Shown here: positions 22,760 to 33,343 of the stretch, one piece after another | How the letters are laid out: every line of letters begins with the position of its first letter | Position numbering within the stretch: the stretch's first letter is position 1 | Origin: Erythrophleum ivorense | Taxonomy: Eukaryota > Streptophyta > Magnoliopsida > Fabales > Fabaceae | Assembly: GCA_026724425.1 (NCBI GenBank) | Contig: JAIUCV010000103.1 | Location: 868,001-932,000, forward strand | Reading direction: 5' to 3' | DNA: 64,000 bases | Translations under genes and position numbers: made by a program | Notes under the pieces: generated by a model | The model's database searches: none | The model's input: only the letters and a program-made list of their open reading frames with translations | What the model was told of the DNA's origin: nothing

Positions 22760-23514
22760 CAGTTTTTAATGTGGCATAGAGTACAGGAGCCGGCAGCGGC
22801 ACCTGCTTTGCGTTTATATCTCGTCAATCTTGAATCTAGAGGGGAAAAACTCGAATAAAATGCTAACATCCGTCGTTCTCGCTTCTGAGACGTTAGCGGT
22901 GGAACGACCGGAGTCCATTTTTCAGAGAGCTCTGCAACCGTGAGCCGCCATTTTACGAAAGACCTCCTTCTCTGGCTGTGAATTTGATGGTACGGTGAAC
23001 GACGCCACAGGTGATGTAAAAGAGTGGTGATTTCCCGGCGAAGCAACTATCAAAGAGAGTTGAAGAGTGGTCGGGGTCTATGGTCTCAAGTTGTCAGTCA
23101 CATATTCTACCAGAATCTTCTCGGTAACGAGCTAAGCTCGGCCCAAAGTCTGAGGGACACCATGAAGGAAAATGCTACCATCGCTACAAGAGCGTGTGCT
23201 GTCAAAGAAGAGGAAAGCTTTATGCTTTCTCTTTGTCATTTTTCTTTGAATCAACCTTAAGCAAATGATTTAAATTTAATACGGGGTCGTTTCATTGTGA
23301 AGGTCGACTATTTGTAAAAATGCCAACGAGGATGATTCTTCTTTTCTTTGTGCGTGTTAATTGTTACATCCTAGTTTCGTAGAAGAATGAGGAATGGTTA
23401 AACCGAGGCTTTTTTCCAATATGCGAAAGCTCGTTGCTTTCAGCATATTGTTGACAGCATCTACTAGTCGCCTATTTATGGTCTCCTAAAGTCCCGTTGT
23501 CGCTCCCTCTGGGC
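22760..23514 (+). promoter_or_regulatory. Probable promoter and 5' leader of the SLG1-type PPR gene
   Basis: A less AT-rich stretch directly upstream of the PPR start. It contains overlapping small ORFs on both strands without recognisable domains. A three-codon ORF starts at 23479, 36 bases before the main ATG. No splice sites could be fixed, so leader boundaries are unknown. Confidence 0.35.
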
Positions 23515-26148
23515 ATGCCTCAACGAGATTTCAAGACTTGGAATTCCGTAATCAGGAGCTTATGTATAGATGCCAGACATAATGAAGCCTTGGCTCTTTT
23601 CTGTCAATGCTTACGGAATTCTATAATTTATAAACCAGATCACCAAGTATTTGCTGCCATTCTCAAGTCTTGCACTGCTCTTTTGGCTGGCAACTTGGGC
23701 AGAGCTCTACATAGTTTTATTGTGAAACAGGGCCATGGTTCTTGCCAGATCACTTCTAAAGGACTGCTTAACATGTACGCCAAATGTGGGGCATTTGATG
23801 ACTGCCAAAAGCTTTTTGATCAGCTCAGTCCTAATGATCCTGTTATTTGGAATATTGTTTTATCTGGGTTTTCCGGGTCCAACAAATATGACATTAATGT
23901 GATAAGAACGTTTCGGACCATGCATGAAAATGGAGAGGCTAAACCCAATTCTGTTACTGTTGCTACCATTCTTCCCATGTGTGCTCGTTCAAGGGATCTG
24001 GATGCTGGGAGGAGTGCACATGCTTATGTAATCAAATCTGGATATGAAACAGACACCCTTACTGGAAATGCTTTACTATCATTTTATGCAAAGTGTGGTC
24101 TGGTGTCTAATGATGCATTCGCTGTCTTCAACAACATTGTTCACAAGGATGTTATTTCATGGAATGCAATGATTGCAGGTCTTGCTGAGAACGGGTTCTT
24201 GGAAGATGCATTCACATTGTTCAGTTCAATGGTGAAAGGACCCTCACAACCAAATTACTCAACTATTGCAAGTATTCTACCTGTCTGTGCTTCGTTTGAT
24301 AGAAATGTTGCCTGTCATTGCGGAAGACAAATTCACTCTTATGTGCTGCAGCGGACTGAATTGTCAACTGATATTTCTGTCTCTAATGCTTTGATTAGCT
24401 TCTACTTAAAAGTTGGACAAATGGCAGAAGCAGAATACGTTTTTTGGAAAATGGATGCAAGGGATTTGGTTTCTTGGAATGCTATTATTGCGGGATATGC
24501 ATCTAATGGTGAATGGTTAAAAGCATTGCATATATTCGGTAATTTGGTGTTTGTGGGGATGTTATTGCCAGATTCTGTAACTATTGTCAGCATCCTTCCT
24601 GCTTGTGCTCAGTTAAGAAATTTGGAGGTGGGCAAACAGATCCACGCATATATTTTCAGAAATCCTTTCCTTTTTGAGGATACAGCAGTTGGAAATGCTT
24701 TCATAAATTTCTATGCAAAATGTGGTGATACTGAAGCAGCATTTCATACATTTTTGATGATATCTAGGAAAGATTTGATTTCATGGAATTCTGTTCTCGA
24801 TGCCTTTGGAGAGCCGGGGCATGGTTATAAATTTTTAAGCTTGTTACATTGGATGCTTGGAGAAGAAATTAGGCCTGATTCTGTTACGATATTGACCATA
24901 ATCACTTTTTGTGCTTCTCTCTTGCAAGTAGAAAAGGTCAAAGAAATACATAGCTATTCAGTTAAGACTGGCTTTTTGGTATGTGTTACTGCACCCACAG
25001 TTGGGAATGCTATACTTGATGCATATTCCAAATGTGATAACATAGAGTATGCTAACAGAATGTTTCTCAATCTATCAGAAAGAAGAAATTTGGTCACATG
25101 TAATTCACTGATTTCAGGTTATGTGGATTTAGGATCACATCATGACGCAAACATGATATTTAAAGGGATGTCTGAGACAGACATTACCACCTGGAATCTT
25201 ATGGTTAGAGTATATGCCGAGAATGATTTTCCTGAGCAAGCTCTGTGTCTGTTCTCTGAGTTACAAGCTCAAGGGATGAAGCCTGATGCAGTGACTATTA
25301 TGAGCCTCCTTCCTGTATGCACGCAAATGGCATCAGTCCAACTGCTGAACCAGTGCCATGGGTATATTATCAGATCTTGTTTTAATGATGTTCGCTTGAA
25401 AGGTGCCCTCTTAGATGCATATGCCAAATGTGGCATCATAGGCTGTGCAAATAAGCTATTTCAATCAAGCATTGATAAGGATCTGGTTATGTTCACTGCT
25501 ATGATTGGTGGGTATGCTATGCACGGTATGAGTGATGAAGCACTTGGGCTTTTTTCTCATATGCTAGAATTGGGAATCAAGCCAGATCATGTTATCTTCA
25601 CTTCTGTGTTGTCTGCTTGCAGTCATGCTGGCCTTGTAGATGAAGGACTGAAGATATTTTATTCAATAGAGAAAATCCATGGAATCAAACCAACCATGGA
25701 GCAGTATGCTTGCGTGGTAGATCTACTGGCTCGAGATGGCCGCATTCATGATGCGTATTCTCTTGTGGCCAGGATGCCAATGAAAGCTAATGCAAATGTG
25801 TGGGGGACATTGCTTGGTGCCTGTAAAATCCATCATGAGGTGGAGTTGGGTCGTATTGTGGCAGATCAACTCTTCAAAATTGATGCTAACGATGTTGGAA
25901 ACTTTGTTGTGATGTCGAATTTATATGCAGCAGATGCTAGATGGGATGGGGTCATGGAGGTCAGAAGGGTGATGAGGAACAGAGACATGAAAAAGCCAGC
26001 AGGATGCAGCTGGATTGAAGTTGATAAGACAAATAACATTTTTGTTGCTGGGGATTGTTCCCACCCACAAAGAAGTATTATTTACACTACACTTTATACA
26101 TTAGATCAACAAATTAAAGAACCAGTCGAATTTCACCTTAATCGGTGA
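23515..26148 (+). CDS. SLG1: E-class PPR protein, SLOW GROWTH 1-type (At5g08490 homologue)
   Basis: An intronless 877-residue protein starting at the ATG at 23515 (MPQRDFKTWNSVI). The frame stays open a few codons upstream, but only through a TTG. It is built of about twenty PLS-type PPR motifs, each ending in the DLISWN/DVISWN type, followed by E motifs (WGTLLGACKIHHEVELG, YAADARWDGVMEVRR, GCSWIEVD) and a short E+ tail. It has no DYW domain. From memory the closest Arabidopsis protein is SLG1, a mitochondrial editing factor for nad4 and nad9 transcripts; lacking its own deaminase it would need a DYW partner in trans. The neighbour VQ31 is also its neighbour in Arabidopsis, which supports orthology. 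No clear mitochondrial presequence precedes the first repeat, so the true start or an upstream exon deserves checking. Confidence 0.9.
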   Translation: MPQRDFKTWNSVIRSLCIDARHNEALALFCQCLRNSIIYKPDHQVFAAILKSCTALLAGNLGRALHSFIVKQGHGSCQITSKGLLNMYAKCGAFDDCQKLFDQLSPNDPVIWNIVLSGFSGSNKYDINVIRTFRTMHENGEAKPNSVTVATILPMCARSRDLDAGRSAHAYVIKSGYETDTLTGNALLSFYAKCGLVSNDAFAVFNNIVHKDVISWNAMIAGLAENGFLEDAFTLFSSMVKGPSQPNYSTIASILPVCASFDRNVACHCGRQIHSYVLQRTELSTDISVSNALISFYLKVGQMAEAEYVFWKMDARDLVSWNAIIAGYASNGEWLKALHIFGNLVFVGMLLPDSVTIVSILPACAQLRNLEVGKQIHAYIFRNPFLFEDTAVGNAFINFYAKCGDTEAAFHTFLMISRKDLISWNSVLDAFGEPGHGYKFLSLLHWMLGEEIRPDSVTILTIITFCASLLQVEKVKEIHSYSVKTGFLVCVTAPTVGNAILDAYSKCDNIEYANRMFLNLSERRNLVTCNSLISGYVDLGSHHDANMIFKGMSETDITTWNLMVRVYAENDFPEQALCLFSELQAQGMKPDAVTIMSLLPVCTQMASVQLLNQCHGYIIRSCFNDVRLKGALLDAYAKCGIIGCANKLFQSSIDKDLVMFTAMIGGYAMHGMSDEALGLFSHMLELGIKPDHVIFTSVLSACSHAGLVDEGLKIFYSIEKIHGIKPTMEQYACVVDLLARDGRIHDAYSLVARMPMKANANVWGTLLGACKIHHEVELGRIVADQLFKIDANDVGNFVVMSNLYAADARWDGVMEVRRVMRNRDMKKPAGCSWIEVDKTNNIFVAGDCSHPQRSIIYTTLYTLDQQIKEPVEFHLNR

Positions 26149-26462
26149 TATAAATCATGTCACTCATGGTATTGCAGGATAAATCATGCAGGCATATTTT
26201 GTAGACGAAGGTTCATGTGACATTCATGGCGTTACAAAGCTTGATTGAATTTTTAAGTTTAGCCACAATTATCCATCTTTTTTTGTTGTAACACTAGTAA
26301 AATATTTAATTAAATACTTGTAGGTGAGATTAGTTCAAGAAAAAAAGGACATACATTACAAAATTTATTCACTAATTTAACGTACTTTTGCCATATGATG
26401 GCATGGTATTTGTAATTTGAAGAATGGAAAGATACAAAGTAGAAACTTGGGGACGGTTAAAA
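26149..26462. other. Short convergent intergenic region
   Basis: Holds the 3' untranslated regions of the PPR gene (left, +) and of the VQ gene (right, -). The two stop codons are 314 bases apart. Nothing else is seen. Confidence 0.7.
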
Positions 26463-27035
26463 TTATACTCCCCCACTTGTATTAGGAGATACCACGGGAA
26501 ACAAAGTAAGTAATTCTGGTTCAGTGTATCCTGGCTTTCCTGGCTTTGACCGCGGTGATGGATGCAAATAAAATCGCCTCTCTTTAATAGCTTTCTCCTC
26601 TTCTTCTCTGTTTAGTTCAGGTATTGTTGGCTCTTCTTTTTTTTCTTCTTCCAGGATAGTTAATCGAGAAAAAATTGTTGAAGGGGTTTTGGGACTTGGC
26701 ATCTGATTTGAATTCCCTGATATGGGGCTTGAAGGAAAGCTAGAATCTCTTGACTTGCAGGGTGAGAAACAATGATGGTGGTTGGCTGATGCACCTGATT
26801 TATAATGAAAAGCGGGTTTAACTATCTCAAGTTTAGGCCTTGTGTATTGCCTTCTCTCATGGAGTCTGGATGTTGTCCTCTTCACACTGACACCTTTTGC
26901 TGCCTCTACATGCGCTGCAGAGTCTGATGGACCTGTTAACCGCTGTACGACTTCCCTGAATGAATTTATGTTTGTCTGAACGAACGTTGATAATGGCTTG
27001 CAACCAGCTGCCCCCTGGCTTGGCGGCTTCTCCAT
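26463..27035 (-). CDS. VQ31: VQ motif-containing protein, VQ31-type
   Basis: An intronless 190-residue protein. VQ proteins are plant transcriptional cofactors in the nucleus that bind WRKY factors through the motif FxxxVQxLTG; here FREVVQRLTG lies at residues 26-35, just after TFVQTNIN. The rest is polar and Ser/Pro-rich and contains the subgroup's conserved blocks RPKLEIVKP, FSRLTILEEEKKE and, near the C-terminus, RRFYLHPSPR, followed by YTEPELLTLFPVVSPN. These are SP-type phosphorylation sites in relatives (VQ4/MVQ1-like subgroup). It is the full length for the subgroup. Its tail-to-tail pairing with the SLG1 homologue matches Arabidopsis At5g08480 and At5g08490. A likely 5' UTR splice acceptor lies near 27073. 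Confidence 0.92.
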   Translation of the reverse strand: MEKPPSQGAAGCKPLSTFVQTNINSFREVVQRLTGPSDSAAHVEAAKGVSVKRTTSRLHERRQYTRPKLEIVKPAFHYKSGASANHHHCFSPCKSRDSSFPSSPISGNSNQMPSPKTPSTIFSRLTILEEEKKEEPTIPELNREEEEKAIKERRFYLHPSPRSKPGKPGYTEPELLTLFPVVSPNTSGGV

Positions 27036-28629
27036 GGTACCTATTTTATTTGATAATTGGAATTACAGTCACCTGCAATTTTCATTATTAGACTATAATC
27101 AACTGAAGGTGGAAATCAGACATAAGAATGATCAGTGACATACTTAAGCATCATATTGACAAGTCCATTCTACCCAATAAAACTAACCAAGAAAAAATTG
27201 AAGAGTCCCAGCGACGAGTTTACTTCAAAAGAAGAGAAACAAATAAGTAAATTAGGTTTCCTGGCTAGTGGTGCAAAGATAGACTTTATTGTGGATGCGA
27301 ATTCTAACTCCTGAATAAATGCAGAGTTCACAATCACATGACCCACATCTTTAGAATAAGAAAGCAAATTGCCTTCTATCCTGTCCAAGAATACCATACC
27401 TTAAAATTATGCTGTGAATTACAAACACGAGGCAGGTATGGGAAAGTATGTTTTATAGTATATACGAACGTTATTTATTTGTTGAGGATACGACATGTTG
27501 AACCAACATGTACAATGCAGGCTTGGATCGATGCTAGGTATTTGTTGACCCTACCTGTCAAAAGCCTTTGTGAATTATGTTTCTCTATTGCTAGGATGTG
27601 GCTGAGATTTCTCAGTTCAAAATACTTTATGCCTAATTTGCTCGTTACCTGATTTACCTGTTTTTATTTGATTCGAGATTCGGGAATTGGACTCGCCTGG
27701 CAGTTCTTTACTCTCCATAATCTCTCATTGTTACTTTTTAGGTTTTTCAGTTAGCAAGTAACATTGATATGTCACAAATTTAGCAGGGGACCCACTCTTC
27801 TTTCCTTCTATTCATTTCATACCATCATGACATCATTTCAATTTTGCACCAGCTTGAAGAAATAAGAAATGCGCATTCCGTAGGTTTAACATATTTCAAA
27901 GGCATTGTAATTAGGCTTAAGTTCTATTGGGGTTTGGTTGAATTCTGACGGTGGAAACAGAACTTGACTAGATTGAAAGTGCATTTTCTATTAGTGAAGA
28001 CCATCAAATTGCATGGAGGAATTAGAAAGTAAAAAGTAAAAACCGCCATAAATGTGCAGTGGGCACCAATATTTGGTCGCACCCTTATTATCTGATATTT
28101 TGAGGAATTCTCAGGGTAATATGCAATTTCAAGATGCAGTATGATGCAATTCAAAACCTTTGTAGCAAAACAGACATGAAGTTATGAATCAAAACCGTCC
28201 AAATCTAACATAAGCTTTCCACCAAGCAAAGAAAACCATTTCAAAAACAAATTTATTGACTAAAACAATAAGAAAATGTTCTTGCCAACCTCAGATGGTC
28301 TGTTGGCTGCACTGCAATGCGACCTTCAGCTATCTAATTATTTCCGTCCTAGATAGCTGAGGAAAGGAAAACGAGGAGAAAGAATTGGAATGCTGAATGA
28401 GAAGGAGAGCGACCCATTAGAAGAAGGGAGTGAGTTACAGATTTCTGGTACATGCTGGCAAGCCAGTTAGGACAGAGAATCTCTGACCTCAGAAAGCATT
28501 GCTACCATTAGCTTTTCCACATCAAGTGTTTGTTATAAAGGGTAACGACCCATACCATTTTCCTTCTAGTGACTGCCCAAAAAAGGATTGGCTAAGCTAA
28601 GATTCTAAGAAAAGCACCGAATTTAAGAG
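27036..28629. other. Upstream region of the VQ gene, possibly with a 5' UTR intron
   Basis: No coding region is supported. On the minus strand a good acceptor (TGCAG before GTGACTG, about 27073) stands 38 bases upstream of the ATG. A candidate donor and GA-rich leader lie around 28280-28440, so most of this stretch could be a leader intron. This is inference only. Confidence 0.35.
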
Positions 28630-28788
28630 AGTCAACTTGAGGATTTGACTATTACCTTTTTAAAACAACGCTCATCTTGGTGTGACAGAGTCTTGTTGAC
28701 CAGAGACCATGGAAGGTTGTGTTGTGTTAAGAACTGTATTAAGACGGTTTACTTGCTTTGGGATCTAGTTGGCCGGTCAACAAGTCAA
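28630..28788 (-). promoter_or_regulatory. Cluster of five W-box cores upstream of the VQ gene
   Basis: TTGAC followed by C or T, the WRKY binding core, occurs at 28630-28635 (complement), 28645-28650, 28696-28701, 28775-28780 (complement) and 28783-28788 (complement). The last two are three bases apart. The cluster is about 1.6 kb upstream of the VQ start codon, nearer if the leader contains an intron. It could equally serve an unannotated transcript. Confidence 0.45.
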
Positions 28789-29978
28789 TGACCTTCGTCT
28801 ATCTTGCAACCATTTCTTCCAGATGTAGATTCTTCAAAGTGCAACTTATATAAGTGGTGGATACAAAAGATATAAAACAAATAGTGTAAAATAACATTTC
28901 CCTTTTTGAATTATGTACCAATTTAAGATTACTTCATTGTTAAGGTTATAAATGGCATATCCTAAAATGTCTTTTACCAGCCTGGACTACATATTTCGTG
29001 CTGCTTCAAACAGGAAGAACTTGGCAAACGTGTTAAAATTCAAGTAAAACCCTCGACTCATTATTGATTTTATATTAAGCCAAAATAGCTAACCTGAATG
29101 TCGAGTTCTAAAACAAGAAATCGTATCAAATTCGATGTTGGACAAACCATTTTTAAAGCAACATAATTTGGCTCAACTTAAAATCCTAGTCAAGCTGAGG
29201 TATGGCTTTCCTGGTACTAGAGACATCAAAGCTTACTGCATACATCCAAAACACCCAAATCAACTCTCATTGCCACTTGCATTTCTCCTGCTTATTAAAG
29301 ATTGTTTTATCCGATTCGCTCCGTTTGCATTTATTGACTAGCAATGCAATTTGTAAATGAATAAATTACATAACATTTTTTTAAATTTTATTAAAATCAT
29401 ATAATTTTTTTATTTTTAAAATACACATAAAATCCTCGTAAAATACATTTTAATTTACTTTTAAATTTTAACTAAAATATCATTTATTAACCTAAATTCA
29501 TATTCTTTTATTTAATAAAAACATAATTTATTCTTCTCTTATTTTTATTTATACATATTTAAATATAATACATGTTTACATATTTATATGAATGAATAAT
29601 ACTTTAATCAAAAAATTTAAAATTAAACTAAAATATATATTTAAAAATAAATAAAATCTACACAATTTCAACAAAACTCATAAATATTCCATATAATTTA
29701 CTCGTTGTAAAAGTAAAGTCGCACAAAATCAAGGTCGATAACATCAAAATAACCAGCCAAAGATAACAAATAACAGAACAGGCGCACCATCATTTTCTAG
29801 TTTCTATCGGCTTTCAATACTGAGGAAAATAATAACAAATAGTGTATTTTTAAGTTCCCATTTCTTAAAAAGCTGTAGTCTGGGGACGTCCACGAAGAAC
29901 AATCTCTATTTTATCTTTTCTATCTATTTCGCTGTGCCTATCTGTCTGTATGCGTTTGTGTAACACCAAACTATGGCA
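28789..29978. other. Intergenic DNA up to the SGS3 3' end
   Basis: No gene is supported; a 68-codon plus-strand ORF at 29135-29341 has no family features. The part above about 29700 is probably SGS3 3' UTR. The middle (29340-29700) is very AT-rich. Confidence 0.5.
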
Positions 29979-30308
29979 TCAGGACTTGGTTTCAGCGCGA
30001 GATGGGGAGTATTTCTCCATGAGGTTGGCTAGTAGTTCATCGAATTTTTGCTCCATCTGAACCTCCTCCTCCCAATGCCTCCGCTTCATTGCAGCAAGAT
30101 TGTCTTCATGAGCTTGAAACAATTTCTCCTTTTCAGCAACGAAGTTTTCCATTTCTTTGTCTTGGATCTCGACAAATTTAAGATATTCGTCAGCCCTACA
30201 ACCAAAGAGATGAAATTTATCACAAATCACTGTTTTAAAAAAAAAAAAGAACCAAAAGAACTGGGCTACATTCTTTCTACTTGTGAAATTTATCACAAAT
30301 CACTGTTA

Positions 30309-30352
<44 letters not shown>

Positions 30353-33343
30353 ACCAAAAGAACTGGGCTACATTCTATCTACTTGTGTATATAAACCTTG
30401 CTCCTCAAAATATGTTTCTCAGTCATGGGAAATTAAATTTTTTTTTGAATTTGTCTTGGGTCATCCAATTCAGAATCGCCCAAGAGATACTGCTTTTCAC
30501 ACTATTTATTACGATAAATACCACCATCAGATGCGCATAGACCATTAATCAATTTTAATTTAAATGTTAGTCTCAAAGAAAGACATTCTCATACTTGCGT
30601 CTCCGCTCCTCTGCATTTATAGAACTCGTACTTGACTGCTTCACCTTCTGACGTTCCTCCTGCTGCATCCTCTCAAAATCTTCTTCCTTTGCGTTCCTTG
30701 AGTCATGAATGACTTTCATCTGGTCCTTAAAAAATTGTTCTTGCATGTTCATCTTTCAAAGAGAAAGGTTACAATAGTCAGATGAAAATAATCACAATGA
30801 AAAGAATTCTTCTACAGCAACAGTGCGACCAAGTATTAGCAAGAAATTATCAGGAGAACGGTAGATAGAAGAAAAAAAAGGATCAATTCATTAGTCAATA
30901 CAAACTGAGCTAGAACACTGGTTTATGGGCAGCAATAGCATCAGGCCTCCACAATGTAAAATAAGTGATTAACCTGTTTTAAGAGCAGATCCAGATTCTC
31001 CCACGAATATATGCTTTTCTTTTAAGATATTATGGATAAGATCCATCCTGATAAATAACCTGGAGGATTCTGGGCCGGTAAAACTCATTATAGGTTTTTT
31101 TTTTTTAAATGTACGTCATAAACCTTTTAAGTGACATTAAATGCATGTATCAGAAGCACCACAAAAGACCCTAACAATTCTTCTTCTTTGCTCCTCTCAT
31201 CTGATAATTAGAAAAATTTTACCCTCTCCTTGCCATCTATAAAGATACACCAGCACCTAATCTGTTTTAGTTTCTCTGAGTGTACGTACCACAAATTTTA
31301 GATTACAGCTGACATTTCAAACAAGACAGGTCATGCAGAAACACACCCTAAGCTCAACTTCACTGTCCTAAAAATAATCAAATAATAGAAATCCATGCCA
31401 CAAGCAAAGCAAATAGGCATCAAACAACAGTTGCCCTGAAATTCAACATGAAGTTTGTCTCATTTTTACCTCTTCCTTGTTTTCCTCATGCTGTATTTTG
31501 GTTCTCAGCCTCACAATGCGATTTTCCTCCATTGTCTTCCGCAGCTTCTCACTCACTATGCCAAAAGATTCTTCAAGAGCCTTTGCATGCTTTTTTTCTT
31601 TGACAACCCTATTCTTCAAATAGATAAGTTGCTGGTTGTCCTCACTCATTTGTCGAATTTGGTTTGTGACCATCTCATGGTATGATCTCATGTCATATTT
31701 CAGTCTAGATTTACCTATATGATTTCAGAGGAAATAAATAAGACAAAAGAACAATGTTAGCACATTTTTGTCTCCATGGAAATGACTTGGTTAGCCTGCA
31801 CCAAGTAGACATCCAGCAATCTGCTTAATGTGTGTGTCTGTGGGAGAGGGAGAACGAAAAGAGGAGGGAAGGAAGGGAACCTTGAGAATGCTTATTGAAA
31901 AAGTCCAGGTCTTCTCTAACAGCCATGTAACCATAGAGCTGGCGATCCCCTCCAGGGAGAAATAAAATACGGCGATTAAACCAAGCATCCCTATTGGTTC
32001 CTTGATCTGTAAAATGCTTGTGCAGTCGCTCTGCCTCAAAATAACCCCTAGCTGAGGCTTCAAAAATCAAAACACTCATCCCACGATGACCCTGTGGACC
32101 ATAAGAGTGCCGAGCTTTCACAGCATCATATGAGCTAAAATAATCAAGAAGCTCCTGGTTACCCATACCTATCCACTAAACACAAAAACCAGTACTCTTT
32201 TAGAAAAATTAAGAATGTTTTGCAGCATTAATATGAGATCATAATATTGATTATAGTATCAAATGCAAGTCCATATTAGATGCACATAAGGAAATATAGC
32301 TATACCTTCTCATTTTCATCCTGTTCAAGCTTCGTATTCTGAATGACAACCATTGGAGGCCAAACTATTTCATGATCTTTCTCTTCGTCTTTTAAACCTT
32401 TCCATTTACCAAAAGCTTCACCAGCTGGAATTACCATGGTACCTCTTCTGCGCAACTCTTCATCCAAAAGTTCAGCAAGCTCCCTGTGGACCTTAACCCT
32501 TTTAGACCCCTTTGTTTTGGCATGGGTCATCAGTGGTTGCAGTCCTCTGTACCAATCGATAGAACCAGGACCACCTTGACAAGCTGGACAGTGCCATTGT
32601 CTTTCTGGTTCATTGATCTCTTCAACAGTCAGGCTATCCAACATCTCAAAAAAGTTCTTAAACCATTTGCTCTTCTTCCGAGTCTCATGGCTCTTTTGAC
32701 TACTATCTGAATCATAGTCATCACTTATTAGATCATCATCAGTATCTTCCATAGCATCAGAATCATCCTCCACCTCATCGTCGACATCATTATTCTTCTC
32801 AGGGGACTCTGGTGTGATTTCATTTTTCCCCTGGGAACTATCAACACTTTTAGACTGCATAGAACCAGCTCTAGATTGCCAATTCCAGCCATGCTCCAAC
32901 GGAGGGCGAATTAAAGGATTTGAAGTCACATTGTTGCCTTCAGAACCGCTGGTAGATATCTGGGGCCTAGCATTTCCTCTGCCAGCAGGTCTCTTAAAGT
33001 TAGCATTATGTGTCTGCCAGGGATTTCCAGAAGTCCGTCCAGCTCCTGGATGATTCCGAATGCCTGGCTTTTGAGCCACATCTGTATTACCCCATGCTCT
33101 AGGATTAGAATTATGAATTGGAGGACCCCAGGGTTTTGCAGCACTGCTTCCAGCTCTGTTCTTGGATTTCCTTGCATATACCTCCCATTCACCATCCTGT
33201 CCTGAGTCTAGGTTAACATCGGCAATGCCCTGAGTCAACTGCTCAATTTTTGGATCAGATTCAGATGTGTTTTTCCCTTTGGACAAGGAACCATCATCGC
33301 TTGCTGCAGTAAAAGGTCTTCCACCTCCTCTTTTTGAACTCAT
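29979..33343 (-). CDS. SGS3: SUPPRESSOR OF GENE SILENCING 3 (XS/zf-XS dsRNA-binding protein)
   Basis: Five coding exons on the minus strand (33343-32306, 32175-31881, 31714-31470, 30752-30595, 30195-29979) join in frame to 650 residues; the Arabidopsis protein has about 625. SGS3 stabilises cleaved RNA and works with RDR6 in cytoplasmic siRNA bodies to make double-stranded RNA for tasiRNAs and antiviral silencing. The start at 33343 (MSSKRGG) matches the family; an in-frame Met 27 bases upstream is less likely. In order: a disordered Gly/Asn-rich region with PPLEHGWNWQ, an acidic stretch (EVEDDSDAMEDTDDD), the zf-XS zinc finger (WHCPACQGGPGSIDWY, about 245-290), the XS domain across exons 1-2 (EIVWPPMVVI to RQLYGYMAVREDLD, about 330-450) and long coiled coils to the end. 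A 5' UTR intron of about 1.3 kb is likely. The last intron carries a tandem repeat (listed). Confidence 0.96.
30211..30385. repeat. Two-copy tandem duplication with a CA microsatellite, in the last SGS3 intron
   Basis: Copy 1 (30211-30283) and copy 2 (30284-30385) share the outer blocks TGAAATTTATCACAAATCAC and ACCAAAAGAACTGGGCTACA and the final CTACTTG. The middle differs: copy 1 has a poly-A run, copy 2 a run of about 17 CA units (30312-30346). The intron still keeps its donor at 30594 and acceptor at 30196. Confidence 0.9.

Noticed and set aside
22759..23260. ORFs of 95 (-) and 78 (+) codons before SLG1
   Set aside because: No domain, overlapping on opposite strands; treated as promoter/leader sequence.
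23497..23514. A longer SLG1-type protein starting at 23497
   Set aside because: The codon there is TTG; the first in-frame ATG is at 23515.
29135..29341. A 68-codon plus-strand ORF
   Set aside because: No family features and no supporting context.
30048..30548. A 166-codon plus-strand ORF
   Set aside because: It is antisense to the last SGS3 exon and runs through the CA microsatellite.
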